This document shows, piece after piece, positions 1 to 12,506 of a stretch of DNA of 64,000 nucleotides. Made by a program: the position numbers and the translations under genes. Source of the DNA: Erodium maritimum (taxonomy: Eukaryota > Streptophyta > Magnoliopsida > Geraniales > Geraniaceae); assembly GCA_963921825.1 (NCBI GenBank), contig OY997593.1, positions 56,218,039-56,282,038 of the forward strand, given 5' to 3'. The notes below the pieces were generated by a model. That model did no database searches. It saw nothing but the letters and a program-made list of their open reading frames with translations, and was not told the DNA's origin. The stretch's first letter is position 1. Each line of letters starts with the position of its first letter.

Positions 1-187
1 AGCATACTTTTTCATTTTCATCAGTCTGAACTCTCAACCCTAGATATGCTTTATCAGTGTCAATGGATACTGAACCTGGAGTTGTCATGTGTGCACGTGC
101 ACATAATTGTAAGAACTGGAATCATCATGCAAATTTGTGGTTCTTGTTGTTTTGTGAGATGATTTTATGCTTTGCGAATATAAACTA

Positions 188-447
188 GGGTTAATTGCTA
201 AAAACTACATTATGTATTGTCCACTTGCAAAAAACTACATTATGTATTGTCCACACTTTTAAACTACACTATCCTTTGACCACGATCGTTTACTTACAAA
301 ATTTGAAATATTCCGTTGAAATTTTGGAATATTCCGTTAAAATTAGGCATGTGGACAATACACAATGTAGTTTTTCGCACGTGGACAATAGATAATGTAG
401 TTTTTCGCAAGTGGACGATACATAATGTAGTTTGTAGCAACTAACCC
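188..447. mobile_element. Fold-back miniature element, Mutator-like (9-bp TSD)
   Basis: The two halves are near-inverted copies built from units reading 'aaactacattatgtattgtc' and its complement. It starts gggtta and ends taaccc. The flanking 9 bp tataaacta (179-187) is repeated exactly at 448-456, the target duplication length of Mutator-like elements. It has no coding capacity. A related copy lies at 53587-53802. Confidence 0.75.
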
Positions 448-752
448 TATAAACTATGTATCTGTTAATGACAAATTCGCAATGTAGTTTACCTCACAAA
501 AACTTTATCTTCTCCATATGGGGAAAGTGATTGAATCGTAAGATTATATTTTATGAAAGCTACCAAGTATTTAAGTCATTACATCAGTTAGCTTAAAGCA
601 TTGCAATGACGATCTTAGACATAGAACAACTCTAAACCCTTATAGAGTAACTTAGCATGATTTTATGACAGCCTGAGTAGTCTTTAGATTTTTGAGGATT
701 ACATGTGGTGGCACTCTCCAAGACATTAAGTTGTTACTCTGTGATGTTGCAG

Positions 753-896
753 AAACAGCGCCATGGACAGCTGAAACAAGATGGTGCTTCTAAACAGGCC
801 TTGCAAGATTACATTGAGCAACAGAAAGCTTACTTTGACGAGGTAGATGCATTTGAACTTGAAGAGGAGGTTGGGTCTGGTAACGAGTCGGGCTGA
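753..896 (+). CDS. Last coding exon of a plus-strand gene, possibly sororin-like
   Basis: A splice acceptor (gatgttgcag, ending at 752) opens an exon of 47 codons that ends in TGA at 894-896. The peptide is charged and ends in KAYFDEVDAFELEEE followed by a short acidic tail. The layout of a helix, then an aromatic residue and an acidic FEL motif at the C-terminus, resembles the end of sororin, the cohesin protector that opposes WAPL. This assignment rests on motif shape recalled from the family and is tentative. The rest of the gene lies upstream, outside the window or in unrecognised exons. The reading frame is open upstream to 705, but coding use there is unlikely because a good acceptor precedes 753. 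A polyadenylation-like AATGAAATATA lies near 1128-1139. Confidence 0.4.
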   Translation, partial: KQRHGQLKQDGASKQALQDYIEQQKAYFDEVDAFELEEEVGSGNESG

Positions 897-1929
897 AATG
901 TGACTTTGCAAAGAAGCCTAACCCGTGTAACATTCTCTGTATAGTAAAAGTAGAAATGGCAAAGTCCTAGTGTTAATGCATGTATCCTGTTACATTATAT
1001 CAACCGTGTTTTGTAGTAGTAGTTTAGATACGTAGTGTATAGTTTTGTGGTAGCATTTGAGTTTGTACTTTCTTGCGGTATTCAATTGTGATTACTGCTG
1101 TGATATTAGACACTGTATCATAATGAGCAATGAAATATATTGGCAACAAGTTACTAGACAAGAAATGTCAAACATTGATTGATTTTGTTTTGGGTTCAAG
1201 CTGTATGAAGCCTTGAATGTTATCATGTCAAAGCCCAACTCATGTAACTAACCAATTCCCCAAGATGTTTATAAGTCATGGATATGTAACATCTGTATTG
1301 GCCCATTGGCCTATAATTTTGAAGTTAAATATGGGTGGAAATGGATTTTAAGGGCTTGAGAACCTTTAGGTGGACATTGTTCAAATGGCCCATTGGGTAG
1401 TTGTCAAATGCCCCAATGGCCTCAGATGGTGGGGCTAATCTAAACTAGAATCAGATTAAGATTAAGGGCTTTAATTTGTTGCTCAAAGCCTTTGTTAAGA
1501 CATGTTTGGTCCAAGAGAGCAAAAACATTTCTCAATATCAAATAGGGTGTTGGGCAAATGTTACATGTTAGGTCCAAGAGAGCAAACGATGTAGACGTTG
1601 TGTAATAAATATCGCGAGCCTCTGTTCCCAAGTCTTAGGTTTTAGATTGGATCGTCCTTTGATAAAATATTATGTATTGATTGAAGCACATGATATGTTT
1701 GTCATATTTTGATCCTTACATGTGGTCCATGCAAGGGATTATGTAGTGAAGGTCATGGGACATTTATTCGTAATAATATTTAATTTTTTCAATGTAATAT
1801 CCAATTCAAATGGACATTTTTCTCTCTTTAACACTGAATTCTTATTCGTAATATTTTGAGTTATTGTTGTTGGTATCAGTAGTCATCGTGACTTCGTTTT
1901 CCCTGTTTGCCACTGATCATCGTCTTCAC
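897..1929. other. 3' UTR and intergenic DNA, no gene seen
   Basis: Follows the stop codon at 896. The first 250 bases are probably 3' UTR. The rest is AT-rich and holds only short chance reading frames. No repeat or RNA gene was recognised. Confidence 0.5.
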
Positions 1930-2833
1930 TAGGGGTGTAACCGGACCGGATACCCGGTCCGTAGCCCATTAAAATGTCCGGTTCGGATCATCCGGATCTC
2001 AAATATTGATGTCCATAACCAGTCCGGATTAAATCTAAAATTATGGATTTTTAAGCTTTCGGATTCGGATCGGTTTGGACTGGGTCCGGATTTTATCCGG
2101 ACCTCAATGGGCTCACTGTTTTGAGCCCATTTTCCAGTGCAGTTACAGGTTTTACAAGATTCTATCATCCAATTGCTACCTAATTCTTATACCAGTATAG
2201 TTCAGTTATCATGTCAACATTTAAAACTTACATGCATCTAGACAATGTTATTTCTTACATTTTAAATTAAAATAAAATTATAAAAATATCAGTAGACATC
2301 CATTTCTTCTTATCTGAAGTTTGGAATGCCTTCATCTACATGTCAAAAAATCAAAGTTGTAGAGAGGAGAACTTACTCCGATCTCTCCTCAATACGAAGT
2401 CCTTTGTGTGGCTCAGGTTCGTGACCTCTCTAGGGTTTGGACATGGATCCTATTTGTGAGAGAGTGGAGAGGAAACTGGGGAAATCTAAATAATAAGGAG
2501 ATGGAGCGAGAGAAAAGGGTAAAGTATCCCTAGAAAATCGACGAAGAAGATTGGGGAAACGAAGAGGCGCGTTAGGTTTAAGGATTGGCCATTCCACTAT
2601 TTTAGTTTCTACGAATGGACTTGATGCAGTTGTTGGGCTTCACCAGTATAGATGGGATTGCTCTTGAATCCGAAATCCGTCGGATTTCAAGTAATGGATC
2701 CGTATCCGGATCCATATCATCCGGATATCCGGACCAGATTTTGTCCGATTATATCCGGATCGGTTAGTTTTCAAACCGGATTTGTCCGGATTCGGTTATT
2801 TTTCCGGATTTCGGATTTTTCGACACACCCCTA
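1930..2833. mobile_element. Non-autonomous hAT-type DNA element
   Basis: The ends are the inverted repeat TAGGGGTGT / ACACCCCTA. The 8 bp before it, gtcttcac (1922-1929), match gtcttcat after it (2834-2841) at 7 of 8 positions, the 8-bp target duplication of hAT elements. About 250 bases at each end are packed with the hexamer CCGGAT and its inverse, the type of subterminal array that hAT transposases bind. At 904 bp with no transposase reading frame it must depend on a helper element. Confidence 0.85.
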
Positions 2834-2841
2834 GTCTTCAT

Positions 2842-4478
2842 TACCCCTTTCCTCTGATCGTCTTATATGTCTGCCACATTCCATCGCCCTCCACCCAGAT
2901 CTGCCCCTGTATCGTCCTTTCCGCCTCCACCGTCGTTCCCCACGCCTCTCCTCTCCTCTCCTCTCCTCTCCTCCCTTTCTCTCTTTGCCACACCCATCGA
3001 CCGATTCATTTACTCATCTCCTTTGGCTTGATCCCCCCGTCCTGCCCTCCTCCGACCAAATCCACCCCACCTCTAGCCAGTTCCGCCCTCCAACTCCGCC
3101 TTGGTCCCCCATCCAGACTCTTCTCCCTCGACAACAGTTACTTGTCAGTTCCCCTTTCCGATCTCATCTCCCAACAACCCGAGTTACTCCGGTCGAGCCT
3201 CTCCGTCATCTTTTTTGGCCAGACGGTCAGATCTAATCCCACCTCCCGTCGGAGCTCCGCAATCCGAGTAGCTCAGTCGTGCTTACCGTGCTCTTCCGGT
3301 CAGACCCGTGAACCAGTCTCAAGCGAATCAAATCTACATTCGCCAACACCACCCACCTCCCCTCTCGCTCTGATTTCAGCCCTAGACATCGGAGGTCGGT
3401 CGCGTGTAGTACATGCTCGTAGTTTTCGTTTAGGTTTGTTTGTTTTTTCTGTCCCCTCTGTCGGTGTCTCGAATCTCCAATAGGGGTGTTTTCTGTTTTT
3501 GGTGGCGTGTTCGGCCGGATGTCTCTATTAGCATATCTTTCGGGAGAGTCGACAAGAGAGATCAACCTCTATTGACATATCTTTCCTAATATCTCTATTG
3601 ACATATCTTTCTAAATAAGAGTTATTCATCTTGGTGTTTGTCCATTAGGATCTCTAAAACGACCGGTGAATACAACATTTATATTGTTCGGTTTGCATTG
3701 TTAAGAGCATAAGCTTTATTAATTTATTATGAAAAAAATTGGAGAACTATATATACTTTGATTGCATAAATATATCAATTTTTAGATCAAGTAAGGCTAA
3801 TATATTGCTCTCATATTTATATATATTTGTTATTTACTTGTACCCAGAATTAATGTGAAAAAACCCAACAGAGGCTGCACTGCTGCAGTGTACATAATAC
3901 ATATACATAGGACTGTGACATGGGCCTTTCATTAATGGACCAAACTTGCAGATCTACCTACTTTCTCTCTATCTTAATAATGCAACAAAATACAGTTGAG
4001 CTTACCCATCAATGTCATGCTCCTATGATCCCATTCAAATTATGTTGTATCAACCAACCAACATAGATTATATGTATTTGATGCATAACTATAATTCATT
4101 TTCAACTCCTACCAACACTAAGCTTAGGCTAAAGTACATCATGATATCAAAATCTATATAATATGGCCATGTGTCATCCCTTGCGACCTCTTGTTCATAT
4201 ATCAACGTGTGTACTATTTAACTGTACACATGAAATAAACGTTGAAATATAAAATTCACATAAAAATATATATTGATTAGAACAAAAGAGTCACATCCAA
4301 CCATCAAAAGACCTTTTAGGTGTGAAACCAAACCCGTCATGATATATGCAACTGGATTTAACATTCTACAATTAATCAGACTTGATATTCATCTTCACTA
4401 GCCAACCACATATCCTTTGGAACTTCAAATGATCATGTAGAGTAAAAGACTGAAAAGATGACTAGAATTACAGGTAGC
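2842..4478. other. Intergenic; CT-rich tract then AT-rich 3' flank
   Basis: 2842-3480 is pyrimidine-rich, with a (CTCTC)n run near 2944-2975. It carries long open frames only because stops are rare in such composition; no domain is visible. 3560-4478 is AT-rich and probably includes the 3' UTR of the minus-strand VIN3-like gene. Confidence 0.5.
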
Positions 4479-7400
4479 TCAATGCCAGAACCTGGTGCAG
4501 AAGCCAGGTTGTGGCTGTGGCTGTGGATGGGGTTTATGTTCCGGGCAAATTTGATCAGCAAATGTATGGATGAGCTGCCCAGCCAGGCTGGGCGGATCAT
4601 CCATCATCGCATCCACAAATACACCAACCACCCTTCGCTCTTGCGCTGTCGCTTTCAAGCTGAACCATGTTAGAAACTTTACCCTGAAATCTTCATCTAT
4701 GTGCCCATCACGCTCCAACCATTTCACCATTCTCACACAGTGATCATAACCACTCTCATCCGCTTGCCTCTTGCACCCTGAACCAGCTATTCCTCGTGTT
4801 CCACTCACTTTACAAGGTGTGGGTGGAGAAACTGACCCGGGGCTTGCCAATGAAGCCGCTTCCATCAAAGGACTCGAGGAGAACTTATCATACTTGTTCT
4901 TCTTGATGGCATTCAATGAAAGCTGCTTCCCTAGCCGGTCTCCGGATGCTATCTTAATGTCACTAGAGTTGGTTGATTCAACCTGAGATAGAATTTGAAC
5001 AGTTGTGGTCTGGTCCACCATTCCATTCACTTCAGCAAAGCTTGTTGATGATGGCGTGACCCACTTTGCTTCTGAAACAGAAAAGGTGCCTGTGCTGCTA
5101 AATAAAGAGACCTTGCACATATACTGGGTTGAAGGGTTGAGATTGATTAGATTAAATCTCTTCTCTGTGCGCAAGACAATGAAAGTGGGTTTGTCTGGAT
5201 AGTCTTTCTCAGTAGACGTGCAATGCCAAACCCTGCAGCCCAGAAACTCTTTTAACAAATGATCTGCATAGTCCAGGACGATGGTGGTACATGTTGGGGA
5301 GCATTCTTCAAAACCAATCTTAATAGCTGCCAAAATAATTCAAGTATCAGAAGTTAGCATAAATCATAAAACAGATACAATCTACAGAGAATCAATTCAA
5401 GTGTAACGGTTCTAGTACACATCTAGATAAGAACTAATTAGAGTAACAAATAGGTGAAAACCAAAAGTTGCAGAAACCTAAAAACCATTTGTGTCCATTG
5501 GGTTACAGTTTTTAGGCTTAATTACCTTCTGCACCCCTTCTGAATTGGTAACACACCTTTAATACACATCTAGATAAGAACTAATTAGAGTAACAAATAG
5601 GTGAAAACCAAAAGTTGCAGAAACCTAAAAACCATTTGTGTCCATTGGGTTACAGTTTTTAGGCTTAATTACCTTCTGCACCCCTTCTAAATTGGTAACA
5701 CACCTTTAATACACATCTAGATAAGAACTAATTAGAGTAACAAATAGGTGAAAACCAAAAGTTGCAGAAACCTAAAAACCATTTGTGTCCATTGGGTTAC
5801 AGTTTTTAGGCTTAATTACCTTCTGCACCCCTTCTGAATTGGTAACACACCTTTAATACCCTTATGTTTAGTAACATTCAATAACAGTCCCCACGTTTCG
5901 GTAACCATCGTAGTAGTTTTTTTTATGAAATAACTGTTTTACCCAAACAAACAACAATTTTACCATTAAAATCAATTCTGACTAAATCTTCTTTTTTATT
6001 CTTTTTTTATATAATTTTCAGTATTTATTTTTTTTATAGTTTTTTATAAAATAAATTTTCTTTTTTATTAATCCTTCCTTTTTTAGTAATTACTTTTTAT
6101 TAATGCTTATTTTATTTATTTATTCCTTTTTCTACCTTTTTTTATCTTTTCTTTTTTTGAATTGGTAAGTTTTTAATTTTTAAACTTTTAAATTATTTCT
6201 GAATTTTATTATTTTATATTTATTATTATTTTCTATAATTTAATTTATTATTACAAGGGTAATTTCATCATTTAGCATTTATTTTTGAGAATTCTGTCAA
6301 TTTTAACAGAGCATTCTGGAATATTCCATCAATTTTAACAGAATATTCCAAAAATTACAACGCCTGGACTGTTTTAGAACGTTACAAAACAAAAGGGTAC
6401 TAAAGGTCTGTTACCAATTCAAAAGGGGTACAAAAGGTAATTAACCCTATTTTTTAATGGCTGAGATGTATCTGAAATTAAGTTTGGAAATTTAACTTTA
6501 CGTTGATAAGTTTGTAGTTCTGAAAGCTCAAACCTTAAAGTTTGGAAACATCTCAACCATAAAAATTGTATTCCAAAGGCTATGATTAGTATTCAATTTA
6601 ACAATCTTTGGTTTTCACCGCAGTTTTCCCCTACCTAACTAATCATGTCTTCAAAATTTAGGTGGAAAAATAAAACATACTTGATTGCAGGCCATTCTTC
6701 TCTACATCATAATGAGGAGCAGGGTCAGAAAACATGGCATCAAAAGCTTCGACTGCAGAGGCACAGAGTTTTTGAACCTCAGCACCACAAGAAAGCCTCT
6801 TAACAATGCCTCGCCCCATCTTTGTGTACACTTGGTCCAAAGGCCCCACCTCCTTCTTCAGTAGAGTTGCAGCTGTTTCTACTGTCTTTTGTAGTTCTTT
6901 GTAGTGCTCGGTTCCAATAAGAATCTTTTGACTCAAAGAGACTCGTAGACACAGCACATCCATTCTTCTGGCCTCCTTGGCAACCAAAACTTGTTTTCTC
7001 CAGATTCTGGAAAATCCAACTGTTCAATTAGCATTACTCATATCTTTTTCTTGGTTCTGAAAGCATGTTTAGCTTGTAATTAAGCTGAAAATGCTGTGTG
7101 AAGTATACACTTGAATTTAAGTTGACCCAAACCAACCTTCAGTTAATTTCAACCACAATGAAAATACCTACATAGCAGGGTTACTTACAACGAGAAAACG
7201 TATACTACATACTGAGTACCATTTTTATAGATAACGCGAGAGCCGATGTGCAACGTTAAGTGTACCATGACGATGCTATTATGTAAGTGCAAAGGCAGGT
7301 GATGAAAAAGTCCAGTGAGGAGCTGACAAGTGTAACAAAGAACGTATATAGCCCCAAAAATAGGACATCTATGATAGGCAACACATAGTGACTACATATT

Positions 7401-10276
7401 TTTTTTAAGGAACATAGAAACTACATATAGTGAGCTATATAGGCGTTGAAAAGGTGATGAAGAATATATGATTACCTCATTAATCCGTTGATTTTTCCAC
7501 AAGAAACACAACAGAAGCTTCCATCCAACTTAGTATAGCTGTTCTTCATGATCCCAGACTTCTTATTCTTCATAGCACATATAAGATGGCATGACATTCC
7601 ACATGCATCAGTTTCATTTACAGAATCAGAGCCACAGGTTAACCATAGACTAGGATCCTTGTTATCATCAAACAGGTGACAAATACAACAAGAGCATCTC
7701 TTGCAAAAAGCATCATTTGGGCTCAGAGTAGCTTTGCAAGCAACATTCCGACATAATAGGTTACCAACATTTTCTTCTCCATTATCCTCCTCAACAGGAA
7801 GAAGCATTAGTTCATTTGATTGCTGAACTATGGGATCTCTCTTCTTTTGCCTTTTGAATCCAGATTCAGTTTTTGAGGGAGAAACGGCTTCAACATCTTC
7901 AAGTTTGCTTGCATGGGACTTTTTATCAATCAACTTTAGAAGGTGTTCTATCATTTGAGCTTTCGTAAATCCTGTGTATTTCCTCTCTTTACCCATTTCA
8001 GCACAAATGATTTCAAGAAGTTCCCTGCGGGTAAATGATTGAAGAATATCTGGAGCATCTTTTGGCCATTGGGCAATTGCATGAACTAGTTCTCGTTTCT
8101 CTCCCAAGCTTAGCTGATTGCATTTTGTAGGGTCAAGGACATAACCTGATGAAGAAGAAAATGGAGTGAGCTATTAGTCAGTCATAGAGGGACATTTCAA
8201 GTAAGAGATAGGGTACAAAAATTGTGTTCTCGATATCCATGAAAGGTTGGCAATATGTACTCAAGTCAAAGACTAACTATTCATCATATTAAAACCTAAA
8301 TCATGCACCAAGATTATGTATGGATATATTATATTGCCTGAGAGATCATACAGGTTCACAAAAAGCATGTCCTTGTACTTATGCACGTTAACAAGAGAGC
8401 GTGAACTGAAATGACCCATCAATGTCCAGTCCAAAAACATCAAATTTAAAGTAAACCGAAAATAATTTCACAGACAAGGCTGAACATACCAACCAAGCAC
8501 CCTCTAATCATGCAGCCTAATAACCATGTTAAAATCAATTGATGTAAACAAAACTCATGAACCACAATCCTCATTAAGACACCCCCATCCATGATTTTAG
8601 CAAACTAAGCTTTCTGGCAACACTGGGATTCCGGCCAAATGAAAGAGTATAGCAAGTGGTATACAAGCCTAGTTCAGCATATAATTGCATTTGCAGTTGA
8701 GAACAGTAATAGAAACTCATGAAATTAAATGCATATATAGTCAGCACACAACATCCTCAGAAAATGTGGATTTTTTATCCTACTTAAACATTCTTCCAGG
8801 TCTCTTTAGTATTTCCCCTCACAAAATAAGTGTTGTTAAAATAACTCCAAAAATATACTCCCAAGCACTAAAACTTAGTCTCATACCATAGATCATGTAG
8901 TAGATACATTGGCAATGCACTCCCATACTTCATTCAAGTAGCCAATAAAAATCTCAAATTTATGCATTTTGGTAATTTTCCACAGATTTGCCTTCAATTG
9001 TGCCCAGACAAGAAGGGTTTCAAGTGCAAAAAATGGATTAGATCATTTTGTTTCGAAGGATACACACTATTAAGGAGACACATCTACGTACGTGTTTCCC
9101 GAGCCTGACAACATTCTACTCAAATGAACTTTGTCCGATAAAAAAGGCATATGAAGGATGCTTGATGATGTCCACCGCACCATGGTAAGCACACTAAACT
9201 AAAACCATTTGCAAACATCATTCCAAAGAACAATAGAACATCAGTGTTCTGAATATCCCGACATCCCCCGATAACTCGGTGAAACTTAACCACCGAGTTT
9301 TGCCCGATTTCCACCGATAATTAAAAATCAGTCAAATTTGGACAACCCAATCAAAACTTAGTCAACTAGTTTTCATATATAGTTCTGAAGTGTATATGAA
9401 AATTTGTACCAACACAAACACAACATGAATTAAAATGTGTTTGGAATTATCTTATTTAACTAAATTATTACAACTTTTTTGTCTTTAATACAATCATTCA
9501 TTCACTCAATACAAAACACGGATTATTCTATATCTCCCCCCAGTCGGCACCTAGCCCGGTTTTGACCGTTACAGAGTTTTAGAGCCTTGTAAAACACAAT
9601 ATCATTTGTAGGTAAGCCCCCAAAATGTGAGGTTCACCCAGAGATTAGATGTTGCAAACCCCAACACACCTCCATATGAGTTACTTTAGCTAACCTACAA
9701 AGACTGGGTTTTGGAAGGCCAAACTTAACCACTAATTTGCATTGTGTGTCTAATCTCAATGGAGTAGTTGAGTCCATTCCGAAATATATTACCAGAAACC
9801 TCTGTAAGAGACACCAACAAAATAATGATTGATTCGGATGGTTCTTAAGGTAAGAGCTTTGTGAACAAGATGCTTGTTCAGAGATAGCGCACACACAAAC
9901 ACACACCTTTACATATACGAAAGCACAAAGAAACTATACCCATAAGACGATAAACCCAGAATGCAGAAACTCAAAACCACTGCTACAAGTCTAGATTTTG
10001 ACATTCACAAAATAGCTTACGACCCTCAGATAGAAAACCCAGAAAGTATACAAACGTTCGTCTGAAATGGCAATGTGGGTTGCGGAAATAGGAGCGAGAA
10101 ACGTCGGGAAAATAAAACCCCAGATGCAATCAACCTCCATATCGGGCATTGCAAGAAGAAGAACGCAGCACAACACATCACAGACAAACTGATCGCAGCC
10201 ACAGAAACGAAATAAAAAGGAAGAGAGGGAGAGAGAAGGGGAAAAGACCTGAGAATCTGGGCTCTGGCTCGCTCAT
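4479..10276 (-). CDS. VIL: VIN3-like protein (VEL family; PHD, FNIII, VEL domains)
   Basis: Four coding exons join in frame to 623 codons: 10276-10249, 8145-7476, 7006-6681 and 5326-4479, all with GT/AG borders. Exon 1 gives [10 protein letters not shown] and exon 2 continues [19 protein letters not shown], the family N-terminus. Then come the N-terminal helical region (about 20-85) with [12 protein letters not shown]; a basic patch (FKRQKKRD, about 106-113); an atypical Cys/His-rich PHD finger (about 141-228); a WRKQ..VAKEARR linker segment; a fibronectin type III domain (about 342-433); and the C-terminal VEL/VID domain (about 523-604). The family (VIN3, VRN5, VEL1/VIL2) partners PRC2 and promotes H3K27me3 silencing, classically of FLC during vernalization. 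The [12 protein letters not shown] segment looks closest to VIL2-type members, but paralog identity is inferred. Intron 1 is about 2.1 kb. Intron 3 carries a repeat triplication and a fold-back element. No lesion is seen. Confidence 0.92.
5417..5857. repeat. Three tandem copies of a 147-bp unit
   Basis: The unit beginning acacatctagataagaacta starts at 5417, 5564 and 5711, an exact 147-bp period. The copies are almost identical; one visible difference is tctgaattgg versus tctaaattgg in copy 2. It lies in intron 3 of the VIN3-like gene and includes the left end of the fold-back element at 5809-6448, so the end of that element was copied with host intron sequence. The near identity implies a recent origin. 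Confidence 0.93.
5809..6448. mobile_element. Fold-back miniature element in VIN3-like intron 3
   Basis: The left end (ggcttaattaccttctgcac) is the inverse of the right end (gtacaaaaggtaattaaccc), with about 50 bp of similarity. The middle is very AT-rich. Nine bases before the left end (cagttttta) and after the right end (tatttttta) agree at 7 of 9 positions, a possible decayed 9-bp target duplication. No coding capacity. Confidence 0.65.
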
Positions 10277-11810
10277 TGTGCTCTCTCCAGAAACTATAGA
10301 GAGGAGAAAGGGGCTCCGCTTTACAATTCAGCGAGAGTCATGAAACAAACAGCGCAAGGATTCAATGTGGGTAGAGAGAGAAAGTAGGGTAGAGAGATAA
10401 ATAAACTAAATGTCAAAAGAAATAAATGTATATTTTCTCATAAAAAGAGATGGACTGAATTTCATTAAAGATATTTTTTTAGGGGATAATTACAATTACA
10501 TCCTTTCAAGTTAGCATGGTTATCTAAGATTTATTCTCATGTTTTTTTAACTGATTTCTTTTTTTCAGTAATGTTGAAACTATTATTAATACGCATAATA
10601 GAGTAAGAACACAATAGTGTGCTATGAACCCGCTACTTTTTTAACTGATACATTCTCATGTTACTATATTTAACGATTTATTCATTCTGTTTAAATTTTT
10701 CATCCATTTATTATTATTTTTTTCTTAAATCAAACTTCTATCTTAAATCTCTCTCCAAACCTAAATTTAATCCTAAATCTCTCTCCAACCTTAAAATTTT
10801 ATATTTATTAAATAAAAATTAAATTAATTTTAAAAATAGAATTATTAAAATATTTAATATTTATTTTTCTTTCCAATTTTTCTTTATTCTTTTCTAACAA
10901 AACTTTATAATTTTTTTACAACTTTTATAAAAAAAATAATCTTTTTTTAATAACATTTTTTTTACACGTCTACAAAAATTAAAAAAATCTTAGTTAATTT
11001 TTTATTGAAATTTATTACTTAAATATTGAAATTTATGAAAGAGAAAAAAATTAAAAAATTATTAAATGAATAACTATGGGTCCTGTGAAGGTTTTTTCTG
11101 TTAGGGTTTCTTTCGAGCCGCCGCTAGCCACCACGACGTTGGTTTCATCCCGTCACCAATGAAGCGTCTCTCGATCTTATTCGGTCCCCCTCTGCAAATC
11201 AGATGGTTATCGTACTCTATAGAGTATGCATCGTTTAAGCAAGACCTTGAACAACCATAGTCAATTTTGTTTTAGTGTCATGGTAGTTTGCCTATATGGC
11301 AGTTTCAATATCGTTTGTAACTGTTATAATGATAAAAGAATAGCGAACGTCTAGTGTTCTAGGTCTGTTCTTGTGGTCAAAGAATATTGTTCCTTGATGC
11401 ACTCGCTTGTAGTTGAAATCTAGATTGATGAATTTACACCTTTTAGTCAAAAAAAATCCTTCGACCCATAATTGGTCCTTTTTGAATCCTTCAAACACAA
11501 TCATGAATCAACGCAGTACCATGACCTTGTTTTTTTGCTCAACAAAATATTTTGTTTGACAGAAATATATGAAGAATTCCAAAAGTTAAAACACCAAAAT
11601 CACTAAAGTGATGGAGTTTCACATGTAAGTTCAACAACAAACCAAAACAGCTTAGTTTCAACAAAATCAAATGAGTAAATATGTCTTGTACAACTAAAAA
11701 TTTGAAAGCAAAAAACAGAACAAGGACATGCTTTGATAAAAAAAACGACCGAAGCTATCAAGCTTGGAAAGGTAAAAGGATCATAAGGCTAGGTTTTGTG
11801 ATGTCTGTGG
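10277..11810. other. Promoter side of VIN3-like gene and AT-rich intergenic DNA
   Basis: 10277-10420 should hold the 5' UTR and core promoter of the minus-strand VIN3-like gene (GA-rich, untranslated). 10430-11080 is extremely AT-rich. Near 11098-11200 a GC-richer patch (gccgccgctagccaccacg) resembles the 5' leader of a retroelement and may belong with the RRM pseudogene downstream. Nothing else was recognised. Confidence 0.45.
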
Positions 11811-11820
11811 GATTCGATCT

Positions 11821-12460
11821 ATGAGGAAAATCTCCCAGTTTTGTTCAAAATGTAGGTCTTCTCGCCTATATGTGAATGATGGTTGTTTGGTTTTGGATCG
11901 GAAGAAACGAACTCGCAAGGGAGGTGTTCTGGATCGGAAGAATCAAACAATGGGTGTGAGGCGCAAAGGAGTGAGGTCAATTTTTTTTCATCGTACAAAT
12001 GGGTTGGAGAATGGAGAAGCGACACAGATACAATGTAGTGTGAAGACTCCATCCGGGGTCGATTAGAGTTTGGCGTTTGTTTCATATTCAGGTAAGATTG
12101 ATCCTCCAATGCTCAACTCTGCGAAGACATCGACTTCCACGACAAATTCAGGTGCGACTGTAAAGGAGGCAGAGGAGACTTCAACGAGAATTCCATGTAC
12201 TAAGGTTTTCGTTTATAATCTGGTGTATTATGCTTGGATGTTTGGATCCAGTCCACCTTTGGTGAGTTCGGAGATGTTGTATCGACCATTTTCCTTAAAT
12301 GGACTAATAGAAAAGTAAGGTATTTTGGTTTTATTGATTATCATTCGGCGTTGTCTGCTCAAATGGCCATTGATGCTTTTGATGGGTGTAAGTTCAATGG
12401 ATTCAAGCTTCTGTTGGCCTTGCTCAGCCTGAATCGGAACCCTTTCCAGTAAAAAATTGT
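11821..12460 (+). pseudogene. RRM-domain pseudogene (retroelement or gene derived)
   Basis: An RNA-recognition motif is readable only by changing frame near 12230-12245: one frame gives TKVFVYNLVYYAW (RNP2-like), the next gives FGEFGDVVSTIFLKW then YFGFIDYHSALSAQMAIDAF (RNP1-like), followed by FDGCKFNGFKL. The upstream part (11821-12066) is basic and ends in a stop. It could be the RRM-containing ORF1 of a BNR-type plant LINE, or a copy of a Bruno/CELF-like gene, whose last RRM it resembles. The sequence cannot separate these. It is disrupted by the frameshift and stops and is cut off by the LTR insertion at 12507. Confidence 0.55.
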
Positions 12461-12506
12461 GTCGTGCCAAAACAGAGTAGGGTTGTGTAGGGTTGGAGAT
12501 GAACCA

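Noticed and set aside
2782-3483. Long open frame of 233 codons on the plus strand
   Set aside because: Pyrimidine-rich sequence depletes stops; frames on both strands are open, composition is Ser/Pro/Leu-rich, and there is no domain or splice context.
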